Positions 13,249-22,404 of a stretch of DNA of 64,000 bases are shown here, one piece after another; position 1 is the first letter of the stretch, and each line of letters opens with the position of its first letter. The position numbers and the translations under genes are program-made. Origin of the DNA: Nakamurella multipartita DSM 44233 (GTDB lineage Bacteria > Actinomycetota > Actinomycetes > Mycobacteriales > Nakamurellaceae); the NCBI RefSeq assembly GCF_000024365.1, contig NC_013235.1:1178001-1242000 (forward strand), read 5' to 3'. The notes beneath the pieces were generated by a model that saw only the letters and a program-made list of their open reading frames with translations, searched no databases and was not told the DNA's origin.

Positions 13249-14585
13249 CAGCCGACCTGCTGCAGGAAGCGGGGATCCAGGCCGTCGAAGGTCCGCGCGA
13301 TGCGGGCGCCGTCGCGGTAGTCGACCTCCAGGACGATGCCTTCGGCGGGACCGGAGACGTAGGCCCGGTTCGCGTCGACGACGAGCTGGATCTGCGACCG
13401 GGTGGCCGGGTCGGCCACCGAGGCGGCCAGGAGCGGCTCACTGGTCCCGAGATCAGCCCCGTCGGGCCCGAAGGCCCGGATCCGACCGGTCGCGTCGACC
13501 GCGACCAGCAGCCCGGAGTGGTCGCCAGCCGCGCTGACCGCGACCAGGCCCGGCCCGGGCCGGAATGTCCACTGCCGGCCCCGGGTGTCCAGCTGCCAGG
13601 CGCCGGCGGCCCCGGGATCGGCGGCCGGATCGGGAATCCCGGCCAGCACGGGTCGGCCGGTCCGCCCGTCGAGCGAGCGGGCCGGGGGCGCGATCCCGAC
13701 CGGATAGGGGATCTTCTCGAGGGTCAGCGTGCCGTCCGCGGCGGTGACGAGCACCGCCCCATCGGCGCAGGCGACGACCGCACCCACCCGGGTGGTCGTC
13801 GCATCGGATGCCTGCGGGCACGGCGCCGACGCGGCGGCGACCGGCTGTCCCAGGTCGTCAAGGGCCTGCACGCTCGAGGCGGTCCCGGTCTCGTCCGGTG
13901 CCGTGACCAGCAGGTGTCCGGCGAACGGCAGTGCGAGCAGGCCCGGGTGCGGGCGCCAGTGCACGCGCAGCGGGGTGCCGAGCGCGCCGGCGGCCAGTTC
14001 GTCGTGGGTGAGGACCACGATCTCACCGCTGTCGGGGAAGGCGATCGCGGTCCGCCGGTCGCCGACCCGGACCGCCGGGCGACCGGCTCCGTCGACCGTG
14101 CCCACCACCCGCTCGGCGGCGCGGTAGTAGTGATCGTGATCGCCGTGCTCGACGGTCCACCGTCCGGTGTCGACGATCTCGACCGCTTCCCGGCTGCCGG
14201 CCGACCGGGTCGGGTAGACGAATCGCCCGTCGCCGGCCATGGCACCGACCGGGGTGCCCGCGGCCGGCAGGGTGACGGCCGTCGTGTCGAGCAGGTCGAA
14301 CAGGGTGAGGGTGCCCTGGCTGTCGGCCAGGACCAGGCTCAGTCGGGGTTCGGCGAGTTCCTCGGCGCCCTCGACGTAGCCGTGGGTCGTGGTGGGGCCG
14401 CCGGCCGATGCGTCGGCAACGACATCGGCCGAGGATCCGGCGGTCGGACGGTCCGGCGCGGTGCAGCCGGAGAGCAGGACGGCCAGGACGGTGGCAGCGA
14501 CGGTGGCAGCGACGGCCGTGGTGCAACGGGCGGATCGTGCGGCAGGGGACGGCATTCGGCCGGGGGCGAGGGCAGGCATGATCAT
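13248..14585 (-). CDS. aztD: AztD-like zinc metallochaperone lipoprotein, copy 2
   Basis: A protein of up to 445 residues. The start could also be ATG 14579 or 14555. Lipobox LLSGC is followed by a linker and the family signature HGYVEGAEELAEPRLSL, then a WD-like propeller. It contains the His/Asp cluster EHGDHDHYYR at about residue 175, which matches the metal-binding stretch of AztD proteins as I recall them. It is the first gene of the leftward operon, with a Zur-type palindrome 11 bases upstream. The two AztD copies are divergent in sequence rather than a recent duplication. Family function: periplasmic zinc chaperone handing metal directly to AztC. Confidence 0.8.
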   Translation of the reverse strand: MIMPALAPGRMPSPAARSARCTTAVAATVAATVLAVLLSGCTAPDRPTAGSSADVVADASAGGPTTTHGYVEGAEELAEPRLSLVLADSQGTLTLFDLLDTTAVTLPAAGTPVGAMAGDGRFVYPTRSAGSREAVEIVDTGRWTVEHGDHDHYYRAAERVVGTVDGAGRPAVRVGDRRTAIAFPDSGEIVVLTHDELAAGALGTPLRVHWRPHPGLLALPFAGHLLVTAPDETGTASSVQALDDLGQPVAAASAPCPQASDATTTRVGAVVACADGAVLVTAADGTLTLEKIPYPVGIAPPARSLDGRTGRPVLAGIPDPAADPGAAGAWQLDTRGRQWTFRPGPGLVAVSAAGDHSGLLVAVDATGRIRAFGPDGADLGTSEPLLAASVADPATRSQIQLVVDANRAYVSGPAEGIVLEVDYRDGARIARTFDGLDPRFLQQVG

Positions 14586-14595
14586 CGGATCATAC

Positions 14596-14610
14596 TGAGA
14601 ACGGTTCTCG
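14596..14610 (-). promoter_or_regulatory. Zur-type operator before aztD-aztC-aztD
   Basis: TGAGAACGGTTCTCG contains a perfect 6-bp inverted repeat around one base (GAGAAC-G-GTTCTC, 14597-14609). It resembles actinobacterial Zur boxes of the form TGAnAACnnTTnTCA. It sits in the 33-base gap between aztB's stop and the aztD start. This implies zinc-repressed transcription of the three lipoprotein genes from their own promoter. Confidence 0.65.
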
Positions 14611-14618
14611 TTACCAAA

Positions 14619-15443
14619 TCAGCGTCGACGACGGCGGTCCCGGGCCGCCCGCAATCCGGTGGAGACGGCGAAGGCCGCGATCGCGGTGAGGGCGATGGCG
14701 GCGCCGGCCGCCCATGAGGCGTGCCAGGAGACGAGAAGTCCGACCAGAACGCTGATCCCGGCGATCGCGGTGGCCAGCACCATCATGGTGGTCACGCTGC
14801 GGGCCCACGCGGCGGCGGCCGCTGGCGGGGCCACCATCAGGCCGACCACGAGCAATGTCCCGACCGACTGATAGGACGCCACGATCGCGACGGCGAGGCT
14901 GCCGAGCAGCACCGCGTCGGCCGTCCGCGGTCGCAGGCCCAGGGTGTGGGCGATCCGGGGATCGAACGACAGGGCGGTCAACGGCCGGTGGGCCAGGGCG
15001 AGAACCCCGATGGTCGCGGCGGCGACCAGGGCGGTGACGGCGACGTCCGTCCAGTGCAGGGCCAGGATGTCGCCGAACAGGATGCCGCTCAGGTCGACCG
15101 GGAAGGCCCGGACCGCCGAGACGATGATCACCCCGAGCGCGAGCATGGCCACGAACAGCAGCCCGATCGCCGTGTCCTGCGACACCCGCCCGCGCCGGGT
15201 GGCCACGCCGATGCCGGCGGCCATGCCGCCGGCCGCGACCATGGCCCCGGCCGGTCCGGGCAGGCCCAGCAGGACCGCGGCGGCCACTCCGGGCAACATG
15301 CCGTGGGCCATCGCCTCCCCGAGAAAGGCCATGCCGCGCAACACCACCCAGGTTCCGGTCACCGCGCACAGGGCGGCGACGACGAGGCCGCCGCACAGGG
15401 CGCGCTGCATGAACTCCACGGACATCGGTCGGTGATCACCCAC
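14619..15443 (-). CDS. aztB: Zinc ABC transporter permease
   Basis: A 274-residue ABC-3 family (ZnuB-type) membrane permease with about eight hydrophobic helices. An early coupling segment (EFMQRALCGGLVVAALCAVTGTWVVLRGMAFLGEAMAHG) includes the conserved G..F.G.A..H pattern, and the C-terminus is basic (RAARDRRRRR). GTG 15443 gives the full frame; ATG 15425 (MSVEFMQRAL) is an alternative. It forms the channel with the ATPase encoded divergently at 15465 and imports zinc captured by AztC. A TAGGGT element at 15453-15458 (minus strand) is close enough for an almost leaderless transcript. Confidence 0.88.
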   Translation of the reverse strand: MGDHRPMSVEFMQRALCGGLVVAALCAVTGTWVVLRGMAFLGEAMAHGMLPGVAAAVLLGLPGPAGAMVAAGGMAAGIGVATRRGRVSQDTAIGLLFVAMLALGVIIVSAVRAFPVDLSGILFGDILALHWTDVAVTALVAAATIGVLALAHRPLTALSFDPRIAHTLGLRPRTADAVLLGSLAVAIVASYQSVGTLLVVGLMVAPPAAAAAWARSVTTMMVLATAIAGISVLVGLLVSWHASWAAGAAIALTAIAAFAVSTGLRAARDRRRRR

Positions 15444-15460
15444 ACGGTCCGTACCCTAAC

Positions 15461-15475
15461 GATAATGAGAATGAA
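15461..15475. promoter_or_regulatory. Possible second, degenerate Zur site
   Basis: GATAATGAGAATGAA, overlapping the aztA start in the aztA/aztB divergent region, matches one half (TAAnGAnAAT) of the mycobacterial Zur consensus. The other half is poor. Placement favours it; symmetry does not. Confidence 0.3.
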
Positions 15476-16190
15476 GACGAATCCAGTGGGGTCGGTCCGG
15501 CTCGAATCGGTGACCTTCGGGTACGGGCGCCGGCCGGTGATCGACGGGCTGAGCCTGGATGTCCCCGCCGGCCAGTTCCTGGCGCTGCTGGGTCCGAACG
15601 GATCGGGCAAGTCCACCGTGCTGTCCCTGATGGCCGGAGTGCTGACGCCGGCCGCCGGCTCGATCCACGGGATCCCCGGCCGGGTGGCGTTCGTCGTGCA
15701 GCGCAGCGCCGTGCCCGATCGGCTCCCGCTGACCGTCCGGGACACCGTGGCCATGGGCCGGTGGGCCGTCCGCGGTCCCTGGCACCGGCTCGATCGCCGC
15801 GACCGTGCCCTGGTCGACGAGGCCATGGAACGGCTGGGTCTGACCGAGATCCGGGGGCGCCGCCTGGCGTCGTTGTCCGGCGGCCAACGGCAGCGCGCAC
15901 TGCTGGCGCAGGCCCTGGCCCAACGGGCCGGCCTGCTGCTGCTCGACGAACCCGAGGCCGGCCTGGACGCGGCGGCCCGGGGCTGGATCTCCACGGCGGT
16001 GGACCAGGAGGTCGCCCGCGGGTCGACGGTGGTGGTCGCCACCCACGACGTGCGGACGGCGGTCCGGAGCGCGCGGTGCGTGCTGCTGCGGTCGGGGCGC
16101 CTGGTCGGGGATGGCCGACCGGAGGACATCCTCACCGGCGACTCCTTCGCACGGACCTTCCTGGCCGACGCGACCGCGCCCGACCGCTGA
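15465..16190 (+). CDS. aztA: Zinc ABC transporter ATP-binding protein
   Basis: A 241-residue ABC ATPase with Walker A GPNGSGKST (about residue 43), a Q-loop region FVVQRSAVPDRLPLTVRDTV, signature LSGGQRQRALLAQALAQ, Walker B LLLLDEPEAGLD and switch His VVATHDVRTA. The start could be ATG 15465 or 15471. It powers AztB. It is transcribed away from the rest of the cluster, so stoichiometry depends on two divergent promoters. No metal-binding extension is seen. Confidence 0.88.
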   Translation: MRMKTNPVGSVRLESVTFGYGRRPVIDGLSLDVPAGQFLALLGPNGSGKSTVLSLMAGVLTPAAGSIHGIPGRVAFVVQRSAVPDRLPLTVRDTVAMGRWAVRGPWHRLDRRDRALVDEAMERLGLTEIRGRRLASLSGGQRQRALLAQALAQRAGLLLLDEPEAGLDAAARGWISTAVDQEVARGSTVVVATHDVRTAVRSARCVLLRSGRLVGDGRPEDILTGDSFARTFLADATAPDR

Positions 16191-16279
16191 CGTCCCTGCG
16201 GCCGACGCCCCGATCGACGCCCGGGCGGGGTGCCCGGCATGGCAGGGTGGACCGGAATCGACGACCGAGGGGGCGCGCC

Positions 16280-17248
16280 GTGGACGGCAGGCAGGACCGG
16301 CCGCAGCCGGAATCACCGGGATCGGCCGACGCGGACGCGACCGACCCCCGGCTCAGGCCGGTCTCCGACAACGGCCTGGCCTACCCGCCGCCGCCCTACC
16401 CGCCGCCCCCGTACCCGTCCGCCGGCCAGTCGTATCTGTCGCCGGACCAGCCGTATTCGTCGCCGAACCAGCCGTACCCGCCGGCGAACCAGCCGGACCA
16501 GCCGTACCCGTACCCGGGCTTGCGGCCCGGACACCCGGCGGCCGGCCAACCGCCCTCCGGCGGCGAACCGTACCCGGCGTCCTGGGCACCGGCCGGGACA
16601 CCGGCGGGTGTCCGCACGCTGGGACTGGCCGTGCAGATCATGTTGGGCCTTGGGCTGGTCGCCGGCGCCGTCCGGCTGTGGGCCGAGACCGAGCAGTGGG
16701 CGATGATCGAGCGCTGGTCGAACCCACGCTCGATCGACCTGGCCGAGGCCGACGCCTCGGACCAGTTCGTCTTCGCCGCCACCATGGTCTGGAACGTGGT
16801 GCTGGTGGCCACCGCCGTGCTCTTCGTCGTCTGGTTCTTCCGGCTGCGCCGCAACGCCGGGCTGTGGGCGCCGGCCGCGCAGCGGCTGGGTCAGGGCGCG
16901 GCCATCTGGGGCTGGCTGCCGGTGGTCAACTTCTGGATCCCGTTCCAGGTCGCGCAGGATGCGCTGACCGCGACCAAGCCGCCGGGATCGCCCGACAAGA
17001 CCGGCAAGGGAGCCCTGCGCTTCTGGTGGATCATGTGGGTGGCGATGGTGGTCGTCGGCTTCGTCAACCGGGCCTGGGGGCAGGAGCTGGACACGCTGGC
17101 GGAGGTGCGCCGTTACACCAGCAACTCGATCCTGTTGACCCTCGTCTCCTTGGTGGCGGCGATCGCGGCGATCGGTGCGGTGCGGGTGTTGACCGCCGCG
17201 CAGGAGCGTCGCCGGACGGTCGCCGGGTACCCCTCCGGCCCGTTCTGA
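16280..17248 (+). CDS. DUF4328 domain membrane protein with Pro/Tyr-rich N-terminus
   Basis: A 322-residue protein. Residues 1-105 are a disordered Pro/Tyr/Gln repeat (YPPPPYP, then variations of SPDQPYSSPNQPY about every 7 residues). The rest is a DUF4328 membrane domain with about five helices: VQIMLGLGLVAGAVRLW, ATMVWNVVLVATAVLFVVWFF, the conserved re-entrant WGWLPVVNFWIPFQ, FWWIMWVAMVVVGFV and ILLTLVSLVAAIAAIGAV. The GTG start has GAGGGGG 8 bases before. Such proteins are common in actinobacteria and of unknown function. Nothing links it to the neighbouring zinc or transhydrogenase genes. Confidence 0.8.
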   Translation: MDGRQDRPQPESPGSADADATDPRLRPVSDNGLAYPPPPYPPPPYPSAGQSYLSPDQPYSSPNQPYPPANQPDQPYPYPGLRPGHPAAGQPPSGGEPYPASWAPAGTPAGVRTLGLAVQIMLGLGLVAGAVRLWAETEQWAMIERWSNPRSIDLAEADASDQFVFAATMVWNVVLVATAVLFVVWFFRLRRNAGLWAPAAQRLGQGAAIWGWLPVVNFWIPFQVAQDALTATKPPGSPDKTGKGALRFWWIMWVAMVVVGFVNRAWGQELDTLAEVRRYTSNSILLTLVSLVAAIAAIGAVRVLTAAQERRRTVAGYPSGPF

Positions 17249-17484
17249 TCCGTCCGGTGGATGGTAAAAGCAGGGGTGGATTCCCCTTTCGGGGTGCGGG
17301 TTGGATATTGTCCTGCGGCGGCGTGTGACCGCTCCATGCTGCCCTCACCCGGGGCCATGAGCCTCGCACGCTAGACGGTCCGACCGATTCCCACCAGCAT
17401 CGGGGTTTGGGCCCGCGCATGCGTCCGCCGGGCGAGGCCCGCGTCGGAACGCTCGTGGCAGATCGATGGAAGGCAGAGGCGTCG
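17249..17484. other. Intergenic region upstream of pntA
   Basis: 236 bases. A small inverted repeat with CCCC/GGGG arms (about 17274-17302) could terminate the DUF4328 gene. TTGGATATTGTCC near 17301-17313 could hold a -10-like element for pntAB. No ORF of its own is convincing here. Confidence 0.35.
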
Positions 17485-19041
17485 GTGCGCATCGGAATAC
17501 CCAGGGAAGAACAACCCGGCGAGACGCTCGTCGCGGCCACCCCGAAGACGACGGCCAAGCTGATCGCGCTCGGGTACGACGTCATCGTCGAGGCCGGGGC
17601 CGGGGTCGCGGCGAAGTTCCCGGACGAGGCCTTCGTGCAGGCCGGGGCGAGCATCGGCACCTCCGCGCAGGTCTGGTCGGCCGACGTCGTCGCCAAGGTC
17701 AACGAGCCGAGCCCGGCCGAGGTGGCCCGGCTGGCCGAGGGTGGCACGGTGGTTGCCCGGATGACGCCGGATGACCACCCCGAGCTGATCGAGGCGTTGC
17801 AGGCCAAGCGGGCCACGGGCCTGAACCTGCTGGCCATCCCGCGGATCTCCCGGGCCCAGTCGATGGACGTGCTGTCCACGATGAGCAACATCGCCGGGTA
17901 CCGGGGTGTCATCGAGGCGGCCGAGGCCTACGGCGGCATGTTCGCCGGGCAGGTCACCGCGGCCGGCAAGACACAGCCGGCGACCGTGTTCATCATCGGC
18001 GCCGGCGTGGCCGGGCTGGCCGCCATCGGTGCGGCGGTGAGCCTGGGCGCTCAGGTCCGCGCGTTCGACGTGCGTCCCGAGGTCGGGGAGCAGATCGAGT
18101 CGATGGGCGCGACCTTCGTGCAGGCCGCCGCCGCGCAGCAGCAGGTCTCGGCCGACGGGTACGCGCAGAAGCTGACCGAGGATCAGGAGGCCGCGACCGC
18201 GCGCATGTACGCGCAGGAGTCGGCCAAGGCGGACATCGTCATCACCACGGCGCTCGTCCGGGGCTGGGCTCCCACCACCATCACCGCGGAGATGGTCGCC
18301 GGGATGAAGCCCGGCAGCGTCATCGTGGACCTGGCCGCGGTCGGCGGTGGCAACTGCGAGGCCACCGTGCCGGGGGAGAAGGTCGTCACCGACAACGGGG
18401 TGACGATCATCGGCTACACCGACCTGACCAGCCGGATGCCGGCGCACACCGCGCAGCTGTACGGCACCAACATCGTCAACCTGCTCACCCTGCTCACCCC
18501 GGGCAAGGACGGGCAGCTCGTGCTGGACATGGACGACGTGGTCCAGCGGGCGATCAGCGTCACCCACGACGGCCAGGTGCTGTGGCCGCCGCCGCCGGTG
18601 CAGGTCTCGGCCGCGCCCAAGGCGGCCGAGGTGAGTGCCGCGGAGAAGCCGCACCTGCCGACCGCGGCCGAGCTGGCCGAGCAGGCCAAGCGCAAGCAGC
18701 AGCGCCTCTACGCCTGGTTCGGGGTGGCCGCGGTGCTGGTCGGGCTGGCCATCACGTTCTCGCCGGCCAGCTTCCTGGGTTACTTCACGGTCTTCATCCT
18801 GGCCGTGTTCGTCGGCTTCTACGTCATCACCAACGTCTCGGCGTCCCTGCACACCCCGTTGATGGCCCAGACCAACGCCATCTCCGGGATCATCCTGGTC
18901 GGCGCGCTGCTGCAGCTGGGCAGTACCAACGTGCTGGTCGTCGTGCTGGCGTTCATCGCCGCGACGGTCGCCTCGATCAACATCTTCGGTGGGTTCGCCG
19001 TCGCCGGTCGGATGATCTCCATGTTCCGGAAGGACGCGTGA
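17485..19041 (+). CDS. pntA: NAD(P) transhydrogenase alpha subunit
   Basis: A 518-residue membrane enzyme subunit that couples proton translocation to hydride transfer between NADH and NADP+. Domain I (residues about 1-370) has the AlaDH/PNT N-terminal fold ([21 protein letters not shown]) and the NAD-binding [29 protein letters not shown] linker and four C-terminal membrane helices (about 410-515, e.g. [18 protein letters not shown]) make it the full-length single-chain alpha form, rather than the split PntAA/PntAB. The GTG at 17485 is chosen by homology; the open frame extends 26 codons further. It overlaps pntB by GTGA. Confidence 0.93.
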   Translation: MRIGIPREEQPGETLVAATPKTTAKLIALGYDVIVEAGAGVAAKFPDEAFVQAGASIGTSAQVWSADVVAKVNEPSPAEVARLAEGGTVVARMTPDDHPELIEALQAKRATGLNLLAIPRISRAQSMDVLSTMSNIAGYRGVIEAAEAYGGMFAGQVTAAGKTQPATVFIIGAGVAGLAAIGAAVSLGAQVRAFDVRPEVGEQIESMGATFVQAAAAQQQVSADGYAQKLTEDQEAATARMYAQESAKADIVITTALVRGWAPTTITAEMVAGMKPGSVIVDLAAVGGGNCEATVPGEKVVTDNGVTIIGYTDLTSRMPAHTAQLYGTNIVNLLTLLTPGKDGQLVLDMDDVVQRAISVTHDGQVLWPPPPVQVSAAPKAAEVSAAEKPHLPTAAELAEQAKRKQQRLYAWFGVAAVLVGLAITFSPASFLGYFTVFILAVFVGFYVITNVSASLHTPLMAQTNAISGIILVGALLQLGSTNVLVVVLAFIAATVASINIFGGFAVAGRMISMFRKDA

Positions 19042-20480
19042 ACACCGTGGTCAACGAGCGCTGGTATTCCCTGGTCCAGGCGGCCTACGTCATCGCGGGC
19101 GTGCTGTTCATCCTGTCGCTGGCCGGCCTGGCCCACCAGAAGTCGGCCAAGGCCGGCAACATGGCCGGCAAGATCGGCATGGCATTGGCCCTGGCCGCCA
19201 CGGTCCTGCTGGCCCTGCTGAACTCCGAGCAGGCCGTCGCGGTGACCGCGGCGCTGATCGCCGGTGCCCTGCTGATCGGTGCGGTGATCGGGACCATCGC
19301 CGCCCGACGGGTCGAGATGACCCAGATGCCGCAGATGATCGCGATCCTGCACAGCTTCGTCGGCCTGGCCGCCGTGCTGGTCGGCTTCAACTCCTACCTG
19401 ACCGAGGAGCACGCCGACGCCGTGCACCTGATCGAGGTCTTCCTCGGAGTGTTCATCGGCGCGGTCACCTTCACCGGTTCGATCATCGCCTACCTCAAGC
19501 TGTCGGCGAAGATGAAGTCGGCGCCGTTGACCCTGCCCGGCCGCAACCTGCTCAACCTGCTGCTGCTGGTGATCAGCGCCGCCCTGCTGGCCTGGTTCGT
19601 GGCCGCGCCCAGCCTGCTCCCGCTGGTGATCATGACGGTGGTGGCGCTGCTGCTCGGCCTGCATCTGGTCGCGGCGATCGGCGGCGGCGACATGCCGGTC
19701 GTGGTCTCGATGCTCAACTCGTACTCGGGCTGGGCGGCCGCGGCCGCCGGCTTCATGCTCAGCAACAACCTGCTGATCATCACCGGCGCCCTCGTCGGCT
19801 CCTCCGGCGCGATCCTGAGCTACATCATGTGCAAGGCGATGAACCGCAAGTTCACGGCGGTCATCCTGGGCGGCTTCGGCACCGAGGTGAAATCGTCGAG
19901 CAAGTCCGATGAGGATTACGGCGAGCACCGCGAGACCACCACCGGAGACCTGGCCGAGTTGTTGCGCGAGTCGCAGACCGTGGTGATCGCCCCCGGTTAC
20001 GGCATGGCGGTGGCCAAGGCGCAGTACCCGGTGGCCGACCTGACCGCCAAGCTGCGGGCCATGGGCAAGGACGTCAAGTTCGCCGTGCACCCGGTCGCCG
20101 GCCGGCTGCCCGGGCACATGAACGTGCTGCTGGCCGAGGCCCGGGTGCCCTACGACATCGTGCTGGAGATGGACGAGATCCAGGACGACTTCCCCGACAC
20201 CGACGTGGTGCTGGTGATCGGCGCGAACGACACGGTCAACCCGGCCGCCGCCGAGGATCCGGGCTCGCCGATCGCCGGCATGCCGGTGCTGCAGGTGTGG
20301 GAGGCCAAGCACGTGGTGGTGTTCAAGCGCTCGATGGCCACCGGGTACGCCGGGGTGCAGAACCCGCTGTTCTTCCGGGAGAACACCGCGATGCTCTTCG
20401 GCGACGCCAAGGACCAGGTCGAGGAGCTGGCCCACCTGGTCGGGGTGTCCGCGCACGAGATGGCGCCCGCGCAGAGCTGA
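19038..20480 (+). CDS. pntB: NAD(P) transhydrogenase beta subunit
   Basis: A 480-residue subunit. About eight or nine membrane helices fill residues 1-270, with charged or polar residues inside them. The soluble NADP(H)-binding domain III starts about residue 300 ([21 protein letters not shown]), followed by [22 protein letters not shown] and [10 protein letters not shown], and ends with the conserved [21 protein letters not shown] 19038 overlaps the pntA stop; GTG 19047 is possible. The product supplies NADPH using the proton gradient. A large hairpin follows. Confidence 0.93.
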   Translation: MNTVVNERWYSLVQAAYVIAGVLFILSLAGLAHQKSAKAGNMAGKIGMALALAATVLLALLNSEQAVAVTAALIAGALLIGAVIGTIAARRVEMTQMPQMIAILHSFVGLAAVLVGFNSYLTEEHADAVHLIEVFLGVFIGAVTFTGSIIAYLKLSAKMKSAPLTLPGRNLLNLLLLVISAALLAWFVAAPSLLPLVIMTVVALLLGLHLVAAIGGGDMPVVVSMLNSYSGWAAAAAGFMLSNNLLIITGALVGSSGAILSYIMCKAMNRKFTAVILGGFGTEVKSSSKSDEDYGEHRETTTGDLAELLRESQTVVIAPGYGMAVAKAQYPVADLTAKLRAMGKDVKFAVHPVAGRLPGHMNVLLAEARVPYDIVLEMDEIQDDFPDTDVVLVIGANDTVNPAAAEDPGSPIAGMPVLQVWEAKHVVVFKRSMATGYAGVQNPLFFRENTAMLFGDAKDQVEELAHLVGVSAHEMAPAQS

Positions 20481-20501
20481 TCGCGACCGCTGCGCGAGCA
20501 T

Positions 20502-20548
20502 TGCGCCCCGGCGGCCCAGGCGTGTCGCGCCTGGTCCGGCGGGGCGCA
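20502..20548 (+). terminator. Terminator-like hairpin after pntB
   Basis: Arms 20502-20522 and 20528-20548 pair over 21 positions with two mismatches, around a 5-base loop. There is no T-tract. It sits 22 bases past the pntB stop, in the gap before the next gene. Confidence 0.6.
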
Positions 20549-20649
20549 GTGGCATTCTCACCTGCGAGCAGTCTCGGTGGGTGAATCCCGCTTCCGAGCG
20601 GCATCCGATGGGGGATGCCCGCCCGCCCCGCGCTCGGGAAGGGCATGTC

Positions 20650-21375
20650 ATGAGTCCTGAGCAGATCCTCCGCGCCCGCTCCTTGCGGGCCCATGGCTAT
20701 TCCGCGCGTCAGGTCGCCAAGGTGCTGGGTCTGCCGCGGGCGGTGACCACCGCCCTGTTCCACCGTCCGCCGGCGACCGACGGCCGCATGCTGGCCGACG
20801 GTGAACTGCGCGCCTGCTGGGTCAGTGCCGGCTGGAGCAGCGGTCTGTTGGTGGACGACCGGTTCCGCTGGCCGGACCCGGACGACGCCGCCTCCGCCAC
20901 CCCCGGGCTGGCCGCCGTGCTGGTCGCCCGCAGCGCCGGCCGGGACTCGGTGAGCGCGTGCGGCTACCTGATTGACCTGTACTGCCTCGGGGTCAAGGAC
21001 GTGATCGGCCCGCGGGTGCTCAACGACCAGCAGCATGCCCAGTTCACCCGGGCCTTCTTCGCCGGCCACCGGCAGCCGCCGATCGCCGCCCCGCTGGAGC
21101 TGGCCCAGCAGCTGGTGCTCGGCTCGGCCCGGTACGCCCGGTCCCTGGGCTTCGAGCCGGCTCCCGGGTTCGACGACGTCCGCGGCCACCTGGGCGAATG
21201 GTCCGGGGTCCGGGCCATCACCTTCGGTCACCACGGGCGCCCCGAATACATCCAGGGGCCGTACGACAACGCCGGACACGTGCGGGACACCCTGCGCGGT
21301 GGCGCCGCGGACCGGCCGGCCTCGCCGCCGGTCTCGCCGTCGGTCCCGGCCCCGGTCGATCTGGTTGCCGTCTGA
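20650..21375 (+). CDS. HTH-containing protein of unknown function
   Basis: A 241-residue protein. Residues 1-40 form a helix-turn-helix (ILRARSLRAHGYSARQVAKVLGL) like Hin/transposase-type HTHs. The remainder is an alpha/beta domain I cannot name, with conserved-looking segments SACGYLIDLYCLGVKD, FGHHGRPEYIQGPYDN and a Pro/Ser-rich tail. ATG 20650 has GGAAGGG upstream and avoids an unlikely basic extension. It converges on egtD. A DNA-binding role is inferred from the HTH only. Confidence 0.7.
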   Translation: MSPEQILRARSLRAHGYSARQVAKVLGLPRAVTTALFHRPPATDGRMLADGELRACWVSAGWSSGLLVDDRFRWPDPDDAASATPGLAAVLVARSAGRDSVSACGYLIDLYCLGVKDVIGPRVLNDQQHAQFTRAFFAGHRQPPIAAPLELAQQLVLGSARYARSLGFEPAPGFDDVRGHLGEWSGVRAITFGHHGRPEYIQGPYDNAGHVRDTLRGGAADRPASPPVSPSVPAPVDLVAV

Positions 21376-21417
21376 GCACTGTCCGCTCGCCGTCCGATCG
21401 CCGTCTGATCGGGGCGC

Positions 21418-22404
21418 CTACCGCACACCCCACAGGGACAACGAGAACCAGCCCTGCTCGTCGGTCCACCAGCCCTGGGGGGTGAACCCGGCGTCGGTCA
21501 GTTCCACGGTCAACCGGTCCCGCCGGAACTTGGTCGAGATCTCGGTGCGGATGTCCTCGCCCGCGTCGAACCGCACGTCCAGGTCCAGATCGTCGACCCT
21601 GACCGCGACCGGGCGACGCGCGCGCAGCCGCATCTCGATCCACTCGGCCGTCGCGTCCCACACCGCCTGGTGGTCGAAATCGGCCGGATCGAAGTCGGCC
21701 CCGAGCCGGTGGTTCAGCACCGCCAGCACGTTGCGGTTGAACGCCGCGGTCACCCCGGCGGCGTCGTCGTAGGCCGGGACGAGCACCTCGGCCGGCTTGA
21801 CCAGGTCGGCGCCGAGCAGGAAGTGATCACCCGGGCGCAGTCCCGCCCGCAGAGCGGCCAGGAACGCCGCCCGTTCGGCCGGGTCCAGGTTGCCGATGGT
21901 GCTGCCCAGGAAGGCGACGGTGCGCCCGGCGCCCGGCGGCAGCACGTCGAGCTGATGGGTGAAGTCGGCCCGGACGGCCGCGACGCGCAGCCGTGGATAC
22001 TGCGCGACCAGTCCGGCGCAGGCCTGCCGCAGGGCGTCCTCGCTGACGTCCAGGGCGACGTAGCCGAGCCCGTCCGGATCACCATCGGCAGCAGTCTGCA
22101 TCGCGTCCAGCAGCAGCCGGGTCTTGTCCGAGGAGCCCGACCCGAGCTCGATCAGCGTGCGAGCGCCGGCCAGCTCGACGATCCGTCCCGCGTGGGCGGT
22201 CAGGATGGCCCGTTCGGTCCGGGTCGGGTAGTACTCGGGCAGGCGGGTGATGTCCTCGAACAGCTCGCTGCCGACCTTGTCGTAGAACCACTTGGGCGGC
22301 AGCCACTTGCGGGTCGCGGTCAATCCGGTCAGCACGTCCTCGCGCAGGCTGCGGTCGGCGAAGTCGGCGGGCAGATGGTCGGTGTAGGCAAAGCCGAAGG
22401 TCAT
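21418..22404 (-). CDS. egtD: L-histidine N-alpha-methyltransferase
   Basis: A 328-residue SAM-dependent enzyme converting histidine to hercynine by three methylations. Landmarks are KWLPPKWFYDKVGSELFEDI near the N-terminus, the SAM loop ELGSGSSDKTRLLLDA, YVALDVSEDAL, the GSTIGNLDP stretch, and the histidine-binding region with NRNVLAVLNHRLGADFD and IEMRLRA. All are characteristic of EgtD. It is the last gene of the leftward egtA-B-C-D operon; its ATG overlaps the egtC stop (ATGA). Confidence 0.93.
   Translation of the reverse strand: MTFGFAYTDHLPADFADRSLREDVLTGLTATRKWLPPKWFYDKVGSELFEDITRLPEYYPTRTERAILTAHAGRIVELAGARTLIELGSGSSDKTRLLLDAMQTAADGDPDGLGYVALDVSEDALRQACAGLVAQYPRLRVAAVRADFTHQLDVLPPGAGRTVAFLGSTIGNLDPAERAAFLAALRAGLRPGDHFLLGADLVKPAEVLVPAYDDAAGVTAAFNRNVLAVLNHRLGADFDPADFDHQAVWDATAEWIEMRLRARRPVAVRVDDLDLDVRFDAGEDIRTEISTKFRRDRLTVELTDAGFTPQGWWTDEQGWFSLSLWGVR

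Noticed and set aside
17371-18852. Minus-strand open frame opposite pntA
   Set aside because: Shadow of pntA, whose NAD-binding domain is unmistakable.
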